Of a DNA stretch of 64,000 nucleotides, positions 10,943 through 23,650 are shown in pieces. Made by a program: the position numbers and the translations under genes. The stretch covers positions 124,001 to 188,000 of the forward strand of contig JAJTUP010000010.1 in NCBI GenBank assembly GCA_021399435.1, given 5' to 3'. The notes under the pieces are model-generated. The model had not been told where the DNA came from. It saw nothing but the letters and a program-made list of their open reading frames with translations, and searched no databases. The number at the start of each line of letters is the position of its first letter. The stretch's first letter is position 1. Origin of the DNA: Diaporthe sp. PMI_573 (lineage: Eukaryota; Ascomycota; Sordariomycetes; Diaporthales; Diaporthaceae).

Positions 10943-13900
10943 TGTGTCGACAAGTGGCGATATTATTAAAGGCTACTCCGAGCCCTATGCAGGCTCGGTA
11001 TGAGAAAAGAGAAGAAGATAAATACACGGAACGAGAATCTACATGACGAAAAGCGAAGTCTGTCCCTCGATACATGGGAGCCTCGGCCCTTTAGGCTTGA
11101 CCTCGTCGGCGAGCGGGCTGGGAAGCTTGCGCAGATCAGAGTCGCGGACTGCATCCCCATAGGCTATAATTGCCCATTAGCATTAAGGTAAGCGTCGTCA
11201 AACACAATGATCACCGCATTACCTCCTAGGCTCGCCTTGGCTCCCACACCTGCAGGCTTTCTCCCTTGCTGCAATAACTGTTTCCTCGATATGGGCCATG
11301 GATCAGGCGGGTTCGCAGCTAGGGTCGCCGCACACTTTGCAGTTCCCTCGCTCGGCCGGGGAATTTTCAGCCGGAAAACAAAGAAGAAGAGACAGGGATG
11401 GTGACGAGTACGGCCGCATTTGGACGAAGTTTCCCGCCCCCCCAAACATCCAGCAAACTCTGAAGATACGTGCAATGAAGCTATCTCGTCGCATGTATCG
11501 GATTTCGGGGTCTTTCGGAGCCAATCAGAGACTCTTGGTTGAATGGCCCGACTAAAGTTGCGTCTGCTAACCTCAGAAGAGCCGATTCAGGGCTACATCG
11601 CATCGACGGGCGCAGTGCTGAGCACTGCTGACTTGTCCCAGAGCTGCAGTTCCGTGTCAGATGGTTGCATTGTGTGCGTGGGAACCTCCAATGTAACCCG
11701 GCGGCTCTGGCCCAAAGATTTCCATTTCGGCTCCGAATCAACCCCTGAGGCGCAGTATGTGTCTCAACCTTTGGTGCAAGTTTGGGAGGGTTAGACAAAC
11801 CTCTCCTTGAAAGACCAACTTGAAGTGGTTGCCTCCATGCCCATTGTCCTGCAAGTCTTTCGTGAGGCTGCAAAATGGGGCCATCTGCCTGCTCGCCTTC
11901 ACCCGGGACCGACTTAGCAACCCCGCGCTATTGAACATGGTGACACTCGCTCGAACTTTAAAACTGCCCTACCAGGCTCCTGAGCCACCCACTGGAGCCT
12001 CGTTTTCGACGGACGCTGCGCACAGACACATGGAATTTGTCAGTAACTGGGCTTATGTTGATGCTATTGAGGCAACGTGCACGATGTAAATAAACTGTCA
12101 AATGACTTAAGTTCAGAGACAAGCTTCGCGCATGATACGTCAGGATGCCAAAGTGCCCGCCTCGGCGGGCGGCCACAGGCCGGGTTTAGCAGAGTTCTAC
12201 CGCAGAGGCCCATGGCACTGGAATGGGCTGCTTTGGAATTGCTGCAGCGATTCGGCATATTATGCTGTATTAATTTGCACCGTTGTAAAACTAGTGACCC
12301 CTGTATGGCACCTCTACAACATCGAGCCGGACAGGGCTCCGTCGGGTGTCGCTCAATTTGGACTGCCCGTCAGCCTGTGTGAACGAACCACAATGAACAT
12401 GTCGAGGGATCCTTCATTTGTCAACTACATTCGCAGACGAAAAAAATGACGACGCGAAGGTTTGGTGAAACACTGATTGGAGTTTATTGAGCCAAGCCGC
12501 ACGACTAGAACCTTTGAGCAATGACATACGCTGCGCCAAATATTAAACCCGGCTTACTGCCCGGCTCACCCACCTCGAGAGGCCCGACCTTGGCGCTTGA
12601 CACAACCTGAAACAGACAAGACTCTTGAAAAAGTTGACGATTGGTGGTGCCGTGGCGCAACTGACCACAATCGCGTGTTTTTGTGAGCCGGTGACCACTG
12701 CGCAGATCTTTCTTGTAGGAACTTTAGTAAACTCATAATGAGGACATGGCTCGCATGTGAAGTTAGCCGGGACTTAACCTCTCAAGCTTGAGACAGAAGA
12801 GATGAACGTATTTCGCACGACGTGCATTGGAAAAATAATACAACTGTGATATCAGAAGCTTATTCGAAACTGCTTGCCTCGCAGGACATCATGGTCAGGT
12901 GACTAGACCGATATCAGAGCAAGGAGCTAGAAGTTATTACGGCTTTGCTCCCTCCGAAGTGCCACAGCATTTGACTACATCTCTACTGACGACATAGGCC
13001 GGACAATCTCATGAGTCCACAAGTCAGTCAAAATTCTCACCACAATCGAGTCTGACAGATTGTCAACAAAGTCACCTAGGTTGAGTGGAGGAGAGGTGTG
13101 GCTATATGTGATCGATTGTATGTCATCATTTGGCGTGCTGTAGAATTGCCTCCAGTGGTAATGATAACGAATGCTCTCGGCACGTAGCGTTTGATCCGCG
13201 TCATAAAGAGACAGACATTAAACCCCAAGCTGGCTCTAAGGTATGGCTGACCTCTGATTGGCAAGGGACTTGGGACTCTGAGTTGCTACCTTAGACTCCG
13301 AGCCCCGATCCCAGCGAGAGGGAATTTCACGTTGACATAACTAGTACCAGGTGGACTAATCTACACAGATACTTGCTGGTTAGATTTGCAGTCTACAGAA
13401 AATACATCCATAATTTTGTGCGCCCATTTACGATGTGGAAACGCAGTAGAGACTCTCCAACACCAAGTGAATATTCTACAAGTAGGGCATGGTACAATAC
13501 ACTGAATAGAGACTGCCCTCGTGCTAGATTCATTGCTCGGTCCGAAATTGTCTCGGCATAGTCTGCGCCCGCTCGTCAATACCATTTATTGACAGGAAAG
13601 ACAGGTTGAGTGGAGCTATCCTAATACTGTAACTGCTGACGCCCAAATTGCCATTGATTCAGCACAGCTGCTTCAAGCTTATAGCTTTTACGAAATAAAC
13701 TCACACAAAAACTTTGAAAGGTATATGTGATGAAAATTAAGGCTTAATCTCAAGGCAGAAAGAATCCCTCTCTTACAGCCCAAAGCATGAGTGATAACGT
13801 GTTGCCTTGGCGAAAGTGTTAACTGTGTGACTCAGCCCGCGCACATTTTTGCGCAAGCCTCGATGCGTGTCATGTACATACGATACTCTAAAAAAAGGAA

Positions 13901-16900
13901 AAGGAAAAAAAAGGCAGAGATAGTAACAAATGCAGATCCCAGTGTTTGGTAAGAAGATTGAGTTTGCCCCTGACACGGCGAAGTCTGTCTAAATCCAAAG
14001 CAGATCTTTTGCCGAATTGAGAAGTGATTTGAAGATGACAGGAAGCTGAAAAGTTTGTCAATTACTACCCTGTTACTTCGTCTTTTTGATATTGCATCAA
14101 GATCTTAAAGTTGCCCAGCAGCCAGAATTTTAGGAAGCGCCGACTCCTGCACGAAATGGAGACGCCAAGAGAGGGATCGAAATGTTGTAAAAGAAGGGAC
14201 GGAAGAGGTACAGGGGGAGCAAAAAAAACAGAAGAAGAAAAAAGGGAAGGCCACGGTTCGAAGGTAGACCATCAGTGCAGTGCTGCAGTCCGACAGGACC
14301 GCTCAACTCTGCAACTGGCCGACTCTCCAAATGAGCCACCTTCCCACCAACCTACCATCCCAACTGGCCAGTGTCGAACGGATTTAAGTAGTCTTTGAGA
14401 TATGTCAATGGGGCTTAAGAGAATGAGTTTCCAGTAATGATCTTTGATCGGTCCCCGCCAGGGGCTGCGTAAAGCTTGGTAGCACCCCATGAAGTATGTT
14501 CTAGGCAGCTGCGACGACAGAGTACTCGAGGTGTATTCCGCTCTGAGCAAGAGATGAGATCGACTAGCGACTATCTAGTAGAAGCCTTTCTTGCGTGATT
14601 AATCTCAAGGGAAGTTGTCCTATTTGAGGTTGTCCTGTAGCCTTTGATTGTGTTCATTGCGAAGACAGAAACGAAGTCAAGCAATCTGTGACTCTCCGCT
14701 CCACTGACAGTCACCAAGTTTTCATGGATTGAGAACTGCCATCTCCGAATCAACCGCCTCGGCCATCGACGATAGCTGGGCTTCTAAAAACCGCGCATCC
14801 ACACCGCGAAGGAGAAACGACAGGCAAAGCCAGACTAAAAGCCACAGCCACCCGTGGCCACAGAGGCTTGATACGAAATCGAAGCACTGCTCCCAGATAT
14901 AGGGCCTGAATGCTTACTGGACCTTGTCTGGCATTTAGAGATTGCTAATTTATGACTCTTACCTAATTCGAATTGGACGAGAACCATTCGCCATGCCCCT
15001 CATAGTGCGGTTTCGGGCTACATTATTCACCATTACCAACTACCCTTTCTTTTTACCTACAAACGGGCTTTGTCTCCCAGACACATCGAGGTACCCTCCA
15101 ACCGCGAGTGCAGAGAAGGAGGCCTTCGATCCTCCTGGAAAAGCTATGAAAACTTCGAGACGAAAAGAAAAGCCTGTGAAAGACTCTATGGTATTACCAC
15201 ATAGTTGATATATTCTTGACAAGTGGAGGAGAGGAAGGATTGGCTTAAACAGACTCGGCCAAGCTGAGAAGCTGGTACGAAGTCTTCCTAATCTGAACAC
15301 GGATCCAATACCCATCTCCCCAAATGACGATATTGTTTACCTAGGTACCTTATACTCGGGCTTCCTGTAAGATGAGGAAGCTCAGAGATACGTTTATAAA
15401 TATATTAGAGAGCAGAAGTTATTTTCATCTCAAGAAAAGTCATCATTTGCCTCTCGGTTACCGGCATGATCCTTACACGTAGGTAAGTGACGCAGCGTTT
15501 CCGGCATTGGTTTTTGATTGTTGCCCAAGTCGACATAAATCGGTCGATCAGCATTACTAGGGTTTCTTGCTGGTTCATTTGGCATCAACTTGGTGTGGTG
15601 GTTTCATGGTATGACAACGAAACCCAACCACCCGGCCCAAGAAGGCGCTGGGCACATTTGCACGAAGGAAAGGAACACACAAGTCTGTGTCAGATCAATT
15701 TGGAATTCTCAAACCTCTTTCCGCCCGTTTGCCAAAAAGAAAATGGCCTCGTGGTGTCATGAAACTCTATTCAGAGATGTCCTGAACGTCAGGGAGACTG
15801 ATCAGTGGAGTGAAGATTGACTAAGTCGCGGCACCTGGGAGGTCAGATTCGAGCAGGTCACGCGATATGCCTGGAGACCTGAGCGGAGAGGCGGCCATCG
15901 CCGGGACTTTGGCTGTGCCGCAATACGTCAAGGCCAAGTTGAAGGAGACCTCGGACGGGCCTAGGTGCAGGCCCCCCAGCTTTCCGGGCAGTCCTGCATG
16001 ATGGCAGCCTGCACAAATACCTGGGCAAAATTGTACGCTGACCGTCGATTTTCCATGGCGTTCCAGGCAGTCGTGCAAAATTGCAACCTGTCAAACTGCG
16101 CAGCGATCATCGATCTTCCAGCATCAAACAGACGGGATGTGTGAGTGTTAAGTGTCCGTTACGGGATGTCCTTTCTCCTATGTCCGGCGTCTGCCGAGTG
16201 CCTTCCTGATGTTTTGTTGTTCCATGAGAGCGTCTTGAATTATCGGCTTGAAGTCAAGCCTGGATGATTGTCCTATTTCCGAGATATGCAGGTGGTTATG
16301 CCGGGGAAGGTTCATCCCATGGCACGGAACGGAGTTTACAGGAGGTCTATCGTGCTTTTAACTTCCAAGGTGTCACACCATGGGCTGTTTGGCTTTCCAG
16401 TGAGATTCTGTGTCAGGACGGACTCAAATGTATGTGCGCAGATCGAAGCAAGGAGCGGCCCAGACGAAGCATGTTTTCGATAACCTCGGAGCTGGGGCAG
16501 AGATCCCAGAACAAGGCAAGCTCGGAACTTTAATCGGATCCTACCCGAAGCGATGCTCGCATTCAAGTGGCCTGGAGTGCTTCAGGTTGATTACAGTTGC
16601 ACCGACATCCCGGGTCATCTCTTCCCCCTGCTGCAACCCTGAGCCAGGTGGTGCTCTCTCAGCCCGCAGGCTCGGCAGTCTCCTCATTCGCCGAGCCCAT
16701 GCTAGACTTTTGTTGTTCGGTAGCACAATATTTCAGACGACGCGTTCGTGTTTCGGAGCTTCACAGCCGTGCACGTTACCACCCACCCATCGGGGATGGC
16801 CGGCTCACAGACGTCGTTGGTCAACGTGCCTTGAAGGCTACCCAACCTTCAGGGACCATACATCCGTGCGACAGGGCAGCAATATGCGGCCAGAAAAGTT

Positions 16901-17249
16901 AACAACACTTGTCTCGTACTCATTACTACCTTGGGACCTTCCCCTTGGGCTGGCCGCTGCACGAAGGACTGCGTGTTACACTCCTTTGACAAGCTCAATG
17001 CAGGAACGGGACGGCTACCCTTGCACGCTGGATTTTGAGTTCTCGAACCGAAAATGGGCCGTCTTGGAGACTGTCAGACTGCATCCTCACTTGGTAGTGA
17101 TTTAAATGAGCAGTCCACCCAAATATAACCACCGCGTGGCCACCCCATGCCTGGACTTATGTTGTCGCTGCTGACCCCGTGATTTACGTCACTGTTGGAC
17201 TTCTTCAGCTTCACCTGTGAACAGTCTTCCGCATCATCAGTCTTTCTGA
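10943..17249. other. Gene-poor intergenic region, 6.3 kb
   Basis: No gene is supported on either strand. The longest frame (16410-17105, plus, 231 codons) begins with GTG, has no recognisable domain and has ordinary composition. A weak 79-bp spaced duplication of a GGCAGTC-TGCA block is seen near 15982 and 16061. The right end contains the promoter of the gene at 17250. Confidence 0.45.
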
Positions 17250-18536
17250 ATGGAGGACGATAGGGGCTATGTCATCATTGCCTTGGTCAGCACGCTGCTG
17301 CCCTTGGTGACGGGAATTGTTGTTTTGCGGTTCTACACCCGATCATCTATCGTCAAGTCGATCGGGCCAGATGATTGGATCATACTGCTCGCTTTGGTAC
17401 GGTTTTCCCCCAGGTATAAAAATGATGCGAGCGCAGTGACGGAGGCTAATCTGTATTCGCCCCAGCTTTTCACGGTCGCGACAGGCGTTGATCAGGCTGT
17501 TATGACAAGATTGGGATTAGGACAGCACTCTTCCACTATTTCACCTGCCAGATTGGAGAGATACACCTTTGTAAGACGATTTTCAGAGGACGGCACGAGG
17601 TTGAATACGGCTGACGACTGCGCAGAGCTTCTACCTTTCCATCCTGTTCTACTATTGCGGCTTGGGTTCCATCAAGCTTGCCCTACTTTTGCAGTACAAG
17701 TCGCTGGTCTCCGTGAAATCGAAGACACTGATACTCGTCGTTACGATCTTGATCTCAGCATGGAGCTTATCGCTCATAATAGTGGCTATTTTCAACTGCT
17801 CCCCGGTGTCCGGCTTCTGGAGAACTGACATTCCATCCACTTGCATTCCCACTCTGCCACTGTAGGTGATCCCATCTACCAGACAAGGACCTCTTCAACC
17901 TTGGGCAACCAGAGTTTGAGGGTCAAAAGGCTTGAAAATTGCGCTGACGATCCAAAAGTTGGTATGTCAATGCGGCAGGAAACATTTTGACGGATCTGAT
18001 AATATTTTCTCTTCCCATCCCATTCGTGTGGAAGTTGAGCATGCCTTGTTCGCAGCGCTTGTCATTACTGGGCGTGTTCTGCCTCGGCTTCTTGTGAGTC
18101 CAAGGCTACTTCATGATTTGGCATTGATCTCTGATGTACCATGATTGCTGACCTTGACGACAGTACATGTGCCATATCTGTGGTCCGCATCGAGTTCCTG
18201 AACCTTGGGGGCGACCCGACATACAACAACATAGCGCCTGCAGGATGGTCATTCGGAGAACTCTGCGCTGGTGTGGTCACGGCTTGCCTGCCAACTTTAA
18301 GACCTCTCCTGTTTAGGGTGGTAATCCCGAAGCTGTCGTCAACGACGGCCTTCCTGAGTCGCAAGACTCCTATACGGAGCAGGAGTTCATCCCAGTCGGC
18401 GTCGGGTGCTGCTGTGGAAGACAGTGTGGTCGCACTGGCTGATGATGCGTGTGAGATGGCAGTGACTGGAAAGGATGAGGAGGAAGGTCGCAGTTCCCCT
18501 GCAAATGTGAAACAGGAGTTTCGAAACGCGATGTAG
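17250..18536 (+). CDS. Rhodopsin-domain integral membrane protein, 331 aa
   Basis: Five exons: 17250-17396, 17466-17570, 17626-17861, 17959-18093, 18164-18536; introns of 55-97 bp join in frame. The rebuilt protein has seven helices: YVIIALVSTLLPLVTGIVV, the WIILLALLFTVATGV segment, SFYLSILFYYCGLGSIKLAL, LILVVTILISAWSLSLII, YVNAAGNILTDLIIFSLPIP, LSLLGVFCLGFLTCAISVV and GELCAGVVTACLPTLRPLL. The RFYTR.......GPDDW start, GLGQH, NCSPVSGFW and A.A.NI.TDL motifs are those of the large fungal rhodopsin-domain family (formerly SAT4-like, PTH11-related). These are plasma-membrane proteins of mostly unknown ligand, some acting in host or surface sensing. The C-tail (about 60 residues) is Ser/Glu-rich and cytosolic. 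The exon borders are supported by unbroken family motifs across each join. Confidence 0.9.
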
Positions 18537-19725
18537 ATGTAATAGTGAGGCATGAGGAGTTGCCTCATTTCTCCTTAAGCCTATTGAACAGGACATGTAT
18601 AATGATGATACCATTGCACACAGCTACCCTAGGGTAGGCGCACAGCGTTGTGGAAGATCACTTGTCTAGACTCAGTTCTGGAGAGGGTGCTATGTGACTA
18701 TTGCAAACAGTGCTTCTAATCTGGTTGCGTAACTAATTGATAGTTACTTGGCGCTCCGGTTCACACACAGTTCTGGTCCTTTTACTGTCAATTTGACAGC
18801 GCGTTATACAAGCAGTCCAATGACGACAAGAGCAGTGAGCACAGGGCAGACGGAACAATCGTCTTTTTTCAACCCAATTTGGTGCCTGTCGCCTGGAGAC
18901 ATCTTGTGGCAAAGATGGAGCATGCACAAGTAGTTACCGAGCGCACGTGAGCAAAGAGTTCAGGCAGCCTGCGGATACAGAAGGCAGTGCAAGTGAAAAG
19001 ACACGGCGAAAGGTGGGAAAATACATGTTGAAGTGATATCTTGGACTCATCGCCAATGGCGTCTAACGTATAACAAACACGGTGACGCGCAACGTAAAAG
19101 AAAATCTTGGAAATTGACTACTTGCGCAGATGCTATTGCGAGGGATGATGGCAAACTATGGCAAATGTCATGAGTGGAAGGTTGCTGAGATTCTATGAAC
19201 GACATCATCGGAAGGTCTTTGAAAGAGTTCGGAGCAGAGTTGTGACAAAATTATATACAATGTATATTGTATATGTATAAATATACAGATATACTGTATA
19301 TCTGTATATTTGTATATCTAAGGTTTTGTATATCTGTATATCTGTATATTTGTATATTTGTATATCTGTATATCTTGTATATCTATACAATATATATACA
19401 AATATACAAGTATTTAAATATACTTTTATTAATAATATATTTATTATACTCTTAGTTTACATTTTGTTTTACTTAAATACTCTTATTATAGTAAATTTAA
19501 GCTTAAAAAAAACAAAAAGCTAAAAAAACAATTAAAAAATACTATATAAAAGCTACTAATAAGGAATTTTAGAGTTATAATAAAAGAATATATAAATTAT
19601 ATAATTATATAATTAAAAGTTATATTTATTTATCTTTTATTAATAAAATAGCTTTTTATAAACTTTATTTACTACTTTATTTATATTAGTTCTTTTTAAA
19701 TAGCTTTAATAATTAATATCTAAAC

Positions 19726-19822
19726 TATTAATTATTAATTATTAATTATTAATTATTAATTATTAATTATTAATTATTAATTATTAATTATTTACTATTA
19801 GCTATTAGCTATTAGCTATTTA
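19726..19822. repeat. 7-bp tandem repeats inside the AT-rich element
   Basis: About nine head-to-tail ATTAATT units are followed by three TAGCTAT units. Confidence 0.8.
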
Positions 19823-19939
19823 TTATTTGATTTATATCTATTTAAGTCTTTTTAAAAGACTTAAAAAAAACCTGTATTTTTACAAGTTAAACCCAAGGCC
19901 TTTGTATTTCGCTTATTTAAGTGTGACAACTAGAGTTGT

Positions 19940-20105
19940 AATAATACAAAATAATACAGAAATACAATAATACAGGAATACAAGAATACAATAATACAGA
20001 AATACAAGAATACAAGAATACAATAATACAGGAATACAAGAATACAATAATATAGAAATACAAGAATACAATAATACAATAATACAATAATATAATAATA
20101 TAATA
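19940..20105. repeat. 8-bp tandem repeat array, AATACAAG/AATACAAT type
   Basis: About twenty units of period 8 (ATACAATA, ATACAGAA, ATACAAGA, ATACAGGA) that decay to ATATAATA at the right end. Confidence 0.8.
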
Positions 20106-20703
20106 ATTATATATAAGAATTATTATCTTATTATTAAATTAATTAAGTATATTTACTTGTATATTTGTATAACTGTATAATAGATATACAAATATACAAG
20201 ATATACTGTATATTTGTATATCTGTATATCTATACATTTGTATATCTTGTATATCTGTATATCTAGGGTCTTGTATATCTGTATATCTGTATATTTGTAT
20301 ATCTGTATATCTTGTATATCTGTATATCTGTATATCTCTTGTATATTCACAACTCTGGTTCGGAGCATCTCACCAGCCACGTTCGCGAGTTGGGAATTCG
20401 GCTCTCCTTCGTCACTCAGAGACTAAGTAAGATGATGCTGATCCTAAACAAAGGTTTCTAGTCGCTATGGCATGGAGAGATGAAGCTCATTCTTTAGATG
20501 TAATTGGATCTCACCCAGGTTTGTGATAAGGGGCCAAAGACTTAGCATCTGGCTGAATGATGAGTGAGCTCTAGTCCGTCTTCCAAAAAAGGGCATGTGC
20601 AGCCACGGCCGAGTACTGTCGATCCGTGCAGGTATCTCGATCTAAAGTACATTGTGTGATCTTGCGACAGAGAATTCCGCACTGGCTACCTCCATTGATT
20701 TGA

Positions 20704-22426
20704 TCATGATCTATCTGCTTCCTCGTCGGCATCACGACTGCTGTTTGGAGCTGCCGTTGTATGTTTCGCGTCCTCTAGTCGAATGCTCCATCCACCATGC
20801 CATCCCAGCCAACCCTTTTCGCGCGGACCTCGTGCAATGCATACCAGAATACCGAAACCGAGGAACGCAATATTACAGATGCCACTGGCATTCCAACCCC
20901 CAACAGCGTATAATGAGTTCCCAACAGCGGTCCCCGTAAGCTGCCCAGTGAATGCCGCAATCATGTAACAAGTGTTGACTCTGTTCGTAGCCTTGGGGTT
21001 TAAATCGACGATTCTAGCTCGATTGGCAATATTGCAAGCCTGGCTGCCCAAGTCAATGGTAATGGCTTCAATAATTGGCCCTGCAACAGTAAATGTGCCA
21101 ATAAACGTCCCAATAGCCACCCCCGTAAGCTCAATGCCAATCCCATACAGACAGGAATATAGTGGCTGTATCTTGTCGATGACAAGGCGACTATATAAAG
21201 GACCCACAAAGATGATTGCAATACCGATTAGGGCAAAAAGACCAATAACCAACGAACTGTAGTTGAAAGGGGGGGACGACAACAAGAACGAAAGGGTGGT
21301 CCAGAAGCTCGTAAAAACCGCGCCCATTATAAAAGCGATAATGCACACCTGCATCAGTAGCGGCTCCGTGAAGAACATATGCAGGATGCTCCACATGAAC
21401 TTGAACCAGTTGAGACTACCCGGATTCTTTGAAGGGTATTCCGGCATGTACAGAAAAAGCAGAATTAAGATGCACCACTGGGCCCCAAAGGCGAACCAGT
21501 AGACGTTGCGCCAGTCTGTGTAATTTGCGATGATCCCGGAGAGCAGACGGGCAACCAATATCCCCAGCGACAAGCCGGAAATCACAATCGATAGACAGCT
21601 GGCCTTCCTGTTGACTGGTGCCAGATCTCCGACCAACGGCAACATCAACTGCGGGGTGACCGTTGTCATACCGCAGACGAACGAGATGCCTGCAAAAGAG
21701 TTGAAACTCGGTGTGAGACATAAGCCAAGCCACTGTGTGACCATGGCGGTCAGTCCAGTCTTCAATAAAATGCTGCTGGGTAAGAACAAGCTCACCATCA
21801 TGGCCGTGAACATTACAAGGGCCAGTATGTATTGTCTCCGGGGGAAGACATCCCCCAACGGACACAAGAGGAGAAGGCCACACGCATAGCCCGCCTCGAA
21901 GCAGTTAGCTGCGGTCCTTGGAAGTAATACGGGGGAAGGATAAACGAACCTGTTGCAAAGTTGCTACCGATGATGCTTCCTCAAAGCTGATATCGAAGGT
22001 ATTCGCGATCTGATACAAGATTGGCTGTACGTAGTACAGGTTCGCGACTGTGATCGTGCCGGCCTGGGTAATGAGTAACATTAACAACCCATGCACGTAC
22101 GCGTTGGGTACTTAGCCAAAGCTTACAAGAGCAAATAGAAGATTCAAAGATAAGCTGAACTTAGGCGGCTCATTTGGATCATAACGACAATTCTTGGGCG
22201 TCCATGTTACGAAATTTGTCAGGCGGTTGAGAGCAGTTCGGTTGTCTTGGGATCGGCCCGCGTCATTGGGGCCCAGGTTTGTCCCGACTTCTTTGGCACC
22301 TGCCAGGCTTTCCATGTGCGGACCAGGCGCATCATCAAACACTCCCCCAATGGGACTCGAGTTGATTGCTGGTGTCGGGTCCGTGTGCTTAGTGCCGTCG
22401 CCCTGCTCAGGCGACTCGATCACCAT
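20704..22426 (-). CDS. MFS transporter, 12-TM, 534 aa
   Basis: Three exons: 22426-22127, 22063-21950 and 21894-20704, with introns of 63 and 55 bp. The second intron has a perfect GCTAAC branch site and a GAG acceptor. The start is the ATG at 22426, because the frame above it closes without another ATG. The first ~85 residues are a polar cytosolic tail. TM1 begins at LNLLFAL|AGTITVANLYY and is followed by the loop-2 motif region AGYACGLLLLCPLGDVFPRR, then TVTPQLMLPLVGDLAP and SGIIANYTDWRNVYW. These blocks fit the MFS drug/sugar-type group related to bacterial YnfM/NepI-like exporters. A proton-coupled efflux or uptake role in a membrane is expected, but the substrate is unknown. The C-terminus is a short cytosolic tail. 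The gene stands alone, with the mobile element downstream. Confidence 0.88.
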
Positions 22427-23140
22427 ATTTGCCACCGGTTTCAAGAGCCGTCAGTGTCTGCTCGGACTCGAAGCTGGTCGTTCTTGTGGTCGCAAATGAG
22501 GCAGGCTCTGGCTGAGAGCGTGTTTGTTAGGCGGGGGGGGGGGGTACTGGCCGGCAGCCTCAGAGTCAAGTCAAGCTTTCCGGCGTTGTGCGTCTCGCCA
22601 CAAACCGGATTACTGACGATACTTATTGCTGGGTTCGGTGCCCGGCATCGGGCGTGAAGCCCACCCATCCGGATTTCGACCCGGCGGGTAGGGTCGGACC
22701 TTTTAGTACCGAATAGCGGTGTAGGCGCGACATGATCGGCGTTTACGGCTCGGGCTTATTCTTGCTACACACCGTCACCAATATTACGTGCATAGCGAAT
22801 TTGGCAAGGCGCTAGAGCACCGGCCCGAACCACGTGTGTGATGAATCAGTGACCGGAACATTGGCATCTCCATCCCCGGAGTTCACAAGGTCCACATTTT
22901 TCGTCAGATTAAGGATTCACCCGGCTCTGCAGGAGGTTGAGGAATGAAGCTTCAGGCCGTATGGTCTAGTTCCACTCTTCGTCCGGGCTGATCACCTAGA
23001 GATGAAGACCGTCCGCTGGGCAGGCGGGGTCAAGTCTGAGTAAGACATACAAATTTCGTGGTAATATAGCGCTCAGGTCCGGAGGGTCTAAACCGTGGGT
23101 GATTCGAGGGAGGAGATTTGAGTGTTCAGCAGATCAACCG

Positions 23141-23213
23141 GCTTAAAAGTCCCAAACAAGTTAAAAGTCCCAAGCAGGTTGAAAGTCCCAATCAGTTTAA
23201 AAATCTTGAGTGG
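23141..23213. repeat. 18-bp tandem repeat, four units
   Basis: Consecutive units read GTTAAAAGTCCCAANCAR with increasing divergence: 23141-23159, 23160-23177, 23178-23195 and 23196-23213. In the plus frame they encode a hexapeptide repeat of LKVPxx type, within a short frame (23122-23310) that has no ATG start. Confidence 0.7.
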
Positions 23214-23629
23214 TTCACAGAAGTTTAAATTAAAAAACAGCCGGTATTCGAGACAGAATTTTATTAAAATCCCTTCAGCTTTTCTAAGTTACCTTGACTG
23301 TTTCGAATAACCTCATTAAGCTTCCTCTTCTTCCTTGAGAGCTTTCTTTTCTTAGAGTCTATCCCCTTCTCTGAATTGTGCTAGCCTGCTGGTTGCTGAA
23401 GGGAAGGAGTGATGTTGAACTTGGTGTGCTTAGTAGTGGGTGTAGAATCTAAATCATGCTAAACTGTAGACCTGGATTTAAGACTAGAGACCTGCTTCTA
23501 AACTGCTTACTGGTTTAAAACCGCTTACTGTGGGTAAACAGTCAGATTTAATCTCCCAATTACCTATGGTCTAGGGCTGTACGCGGTTCTTAAACGGCTC
23601 AGGAACAGTCTAACCACGGTTTAGACTTG

Positions 23630-23650
23630 CCCTACACCGACGGTGTAGGG
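23630..23650. repeat. Perfect 21-bp palindrome
   Basis: Ten-base arms CCCTACACCG and CGGTGTAGGG are separated by a single A. A second stem (TTAGATTGG 23687-23695 / CCAATCTAA 23710-23718) lies just downstream. Confidence 0.8.

Larger units (their letters stand above)
19235..20357. mobile_element. Non-autonomous hAT-like element (MITE) with 8-bp target duplication
   Basis: An AT-rich block of 1.12 kb is bounded by a perfect 11-bp terminal inverted repeat: CAGAGTTGTGA at 19235-19245 and its complement TCACAACTCTG at 20347-20357. It is flanked by the 8-bp direct repeat GTTCGGAG (19227-19234 and 20358-20365). An 8-bp duplication together with CAGAG-type termini is the signature of hAT transposons. 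There is no transposase frame. The interior is made of short tandem repeats: TGTATATC units at both ends in the same orientation, ATTAATT units near 19726-19795, and AATACAAG/AATACAAT units near 19940-20100. A further terminus-like sequence (ACAACTAGAGTTGT) at about 19926-19939 may mark the joint of two fused or nested copies. Confidence 0.75.
18537..20703. other. Intergenic region carrying an AT-rich mobile element
   Basis: It separates the rhodopsin-domain gene from the convergent MFS gene. Apart from the hAT-like element at 19235-20357 no gene or RNA is supported. Confidence 0.5.

Noticed and set aside
16410..17105. 231-codon plus-strand frame upstream of the rhodopsin-domain gene
   Set aside because: Starts at GTG, has no recognisable motif and no exon partners, and Arg/Ser/Leu-rich composition as expected of a chance frame.
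19235..20357. Centromere or telomere-like satellite
   Set aside because: The block is short, single and bounded by inverted repeats and a target duplication, so an inserted element explains it better.
23122..23310. 62-codon protein with LKVP repeats as a real gene
   Set aside because: Begins with GTG, no ATG or splice partners; reported only as a repeat.
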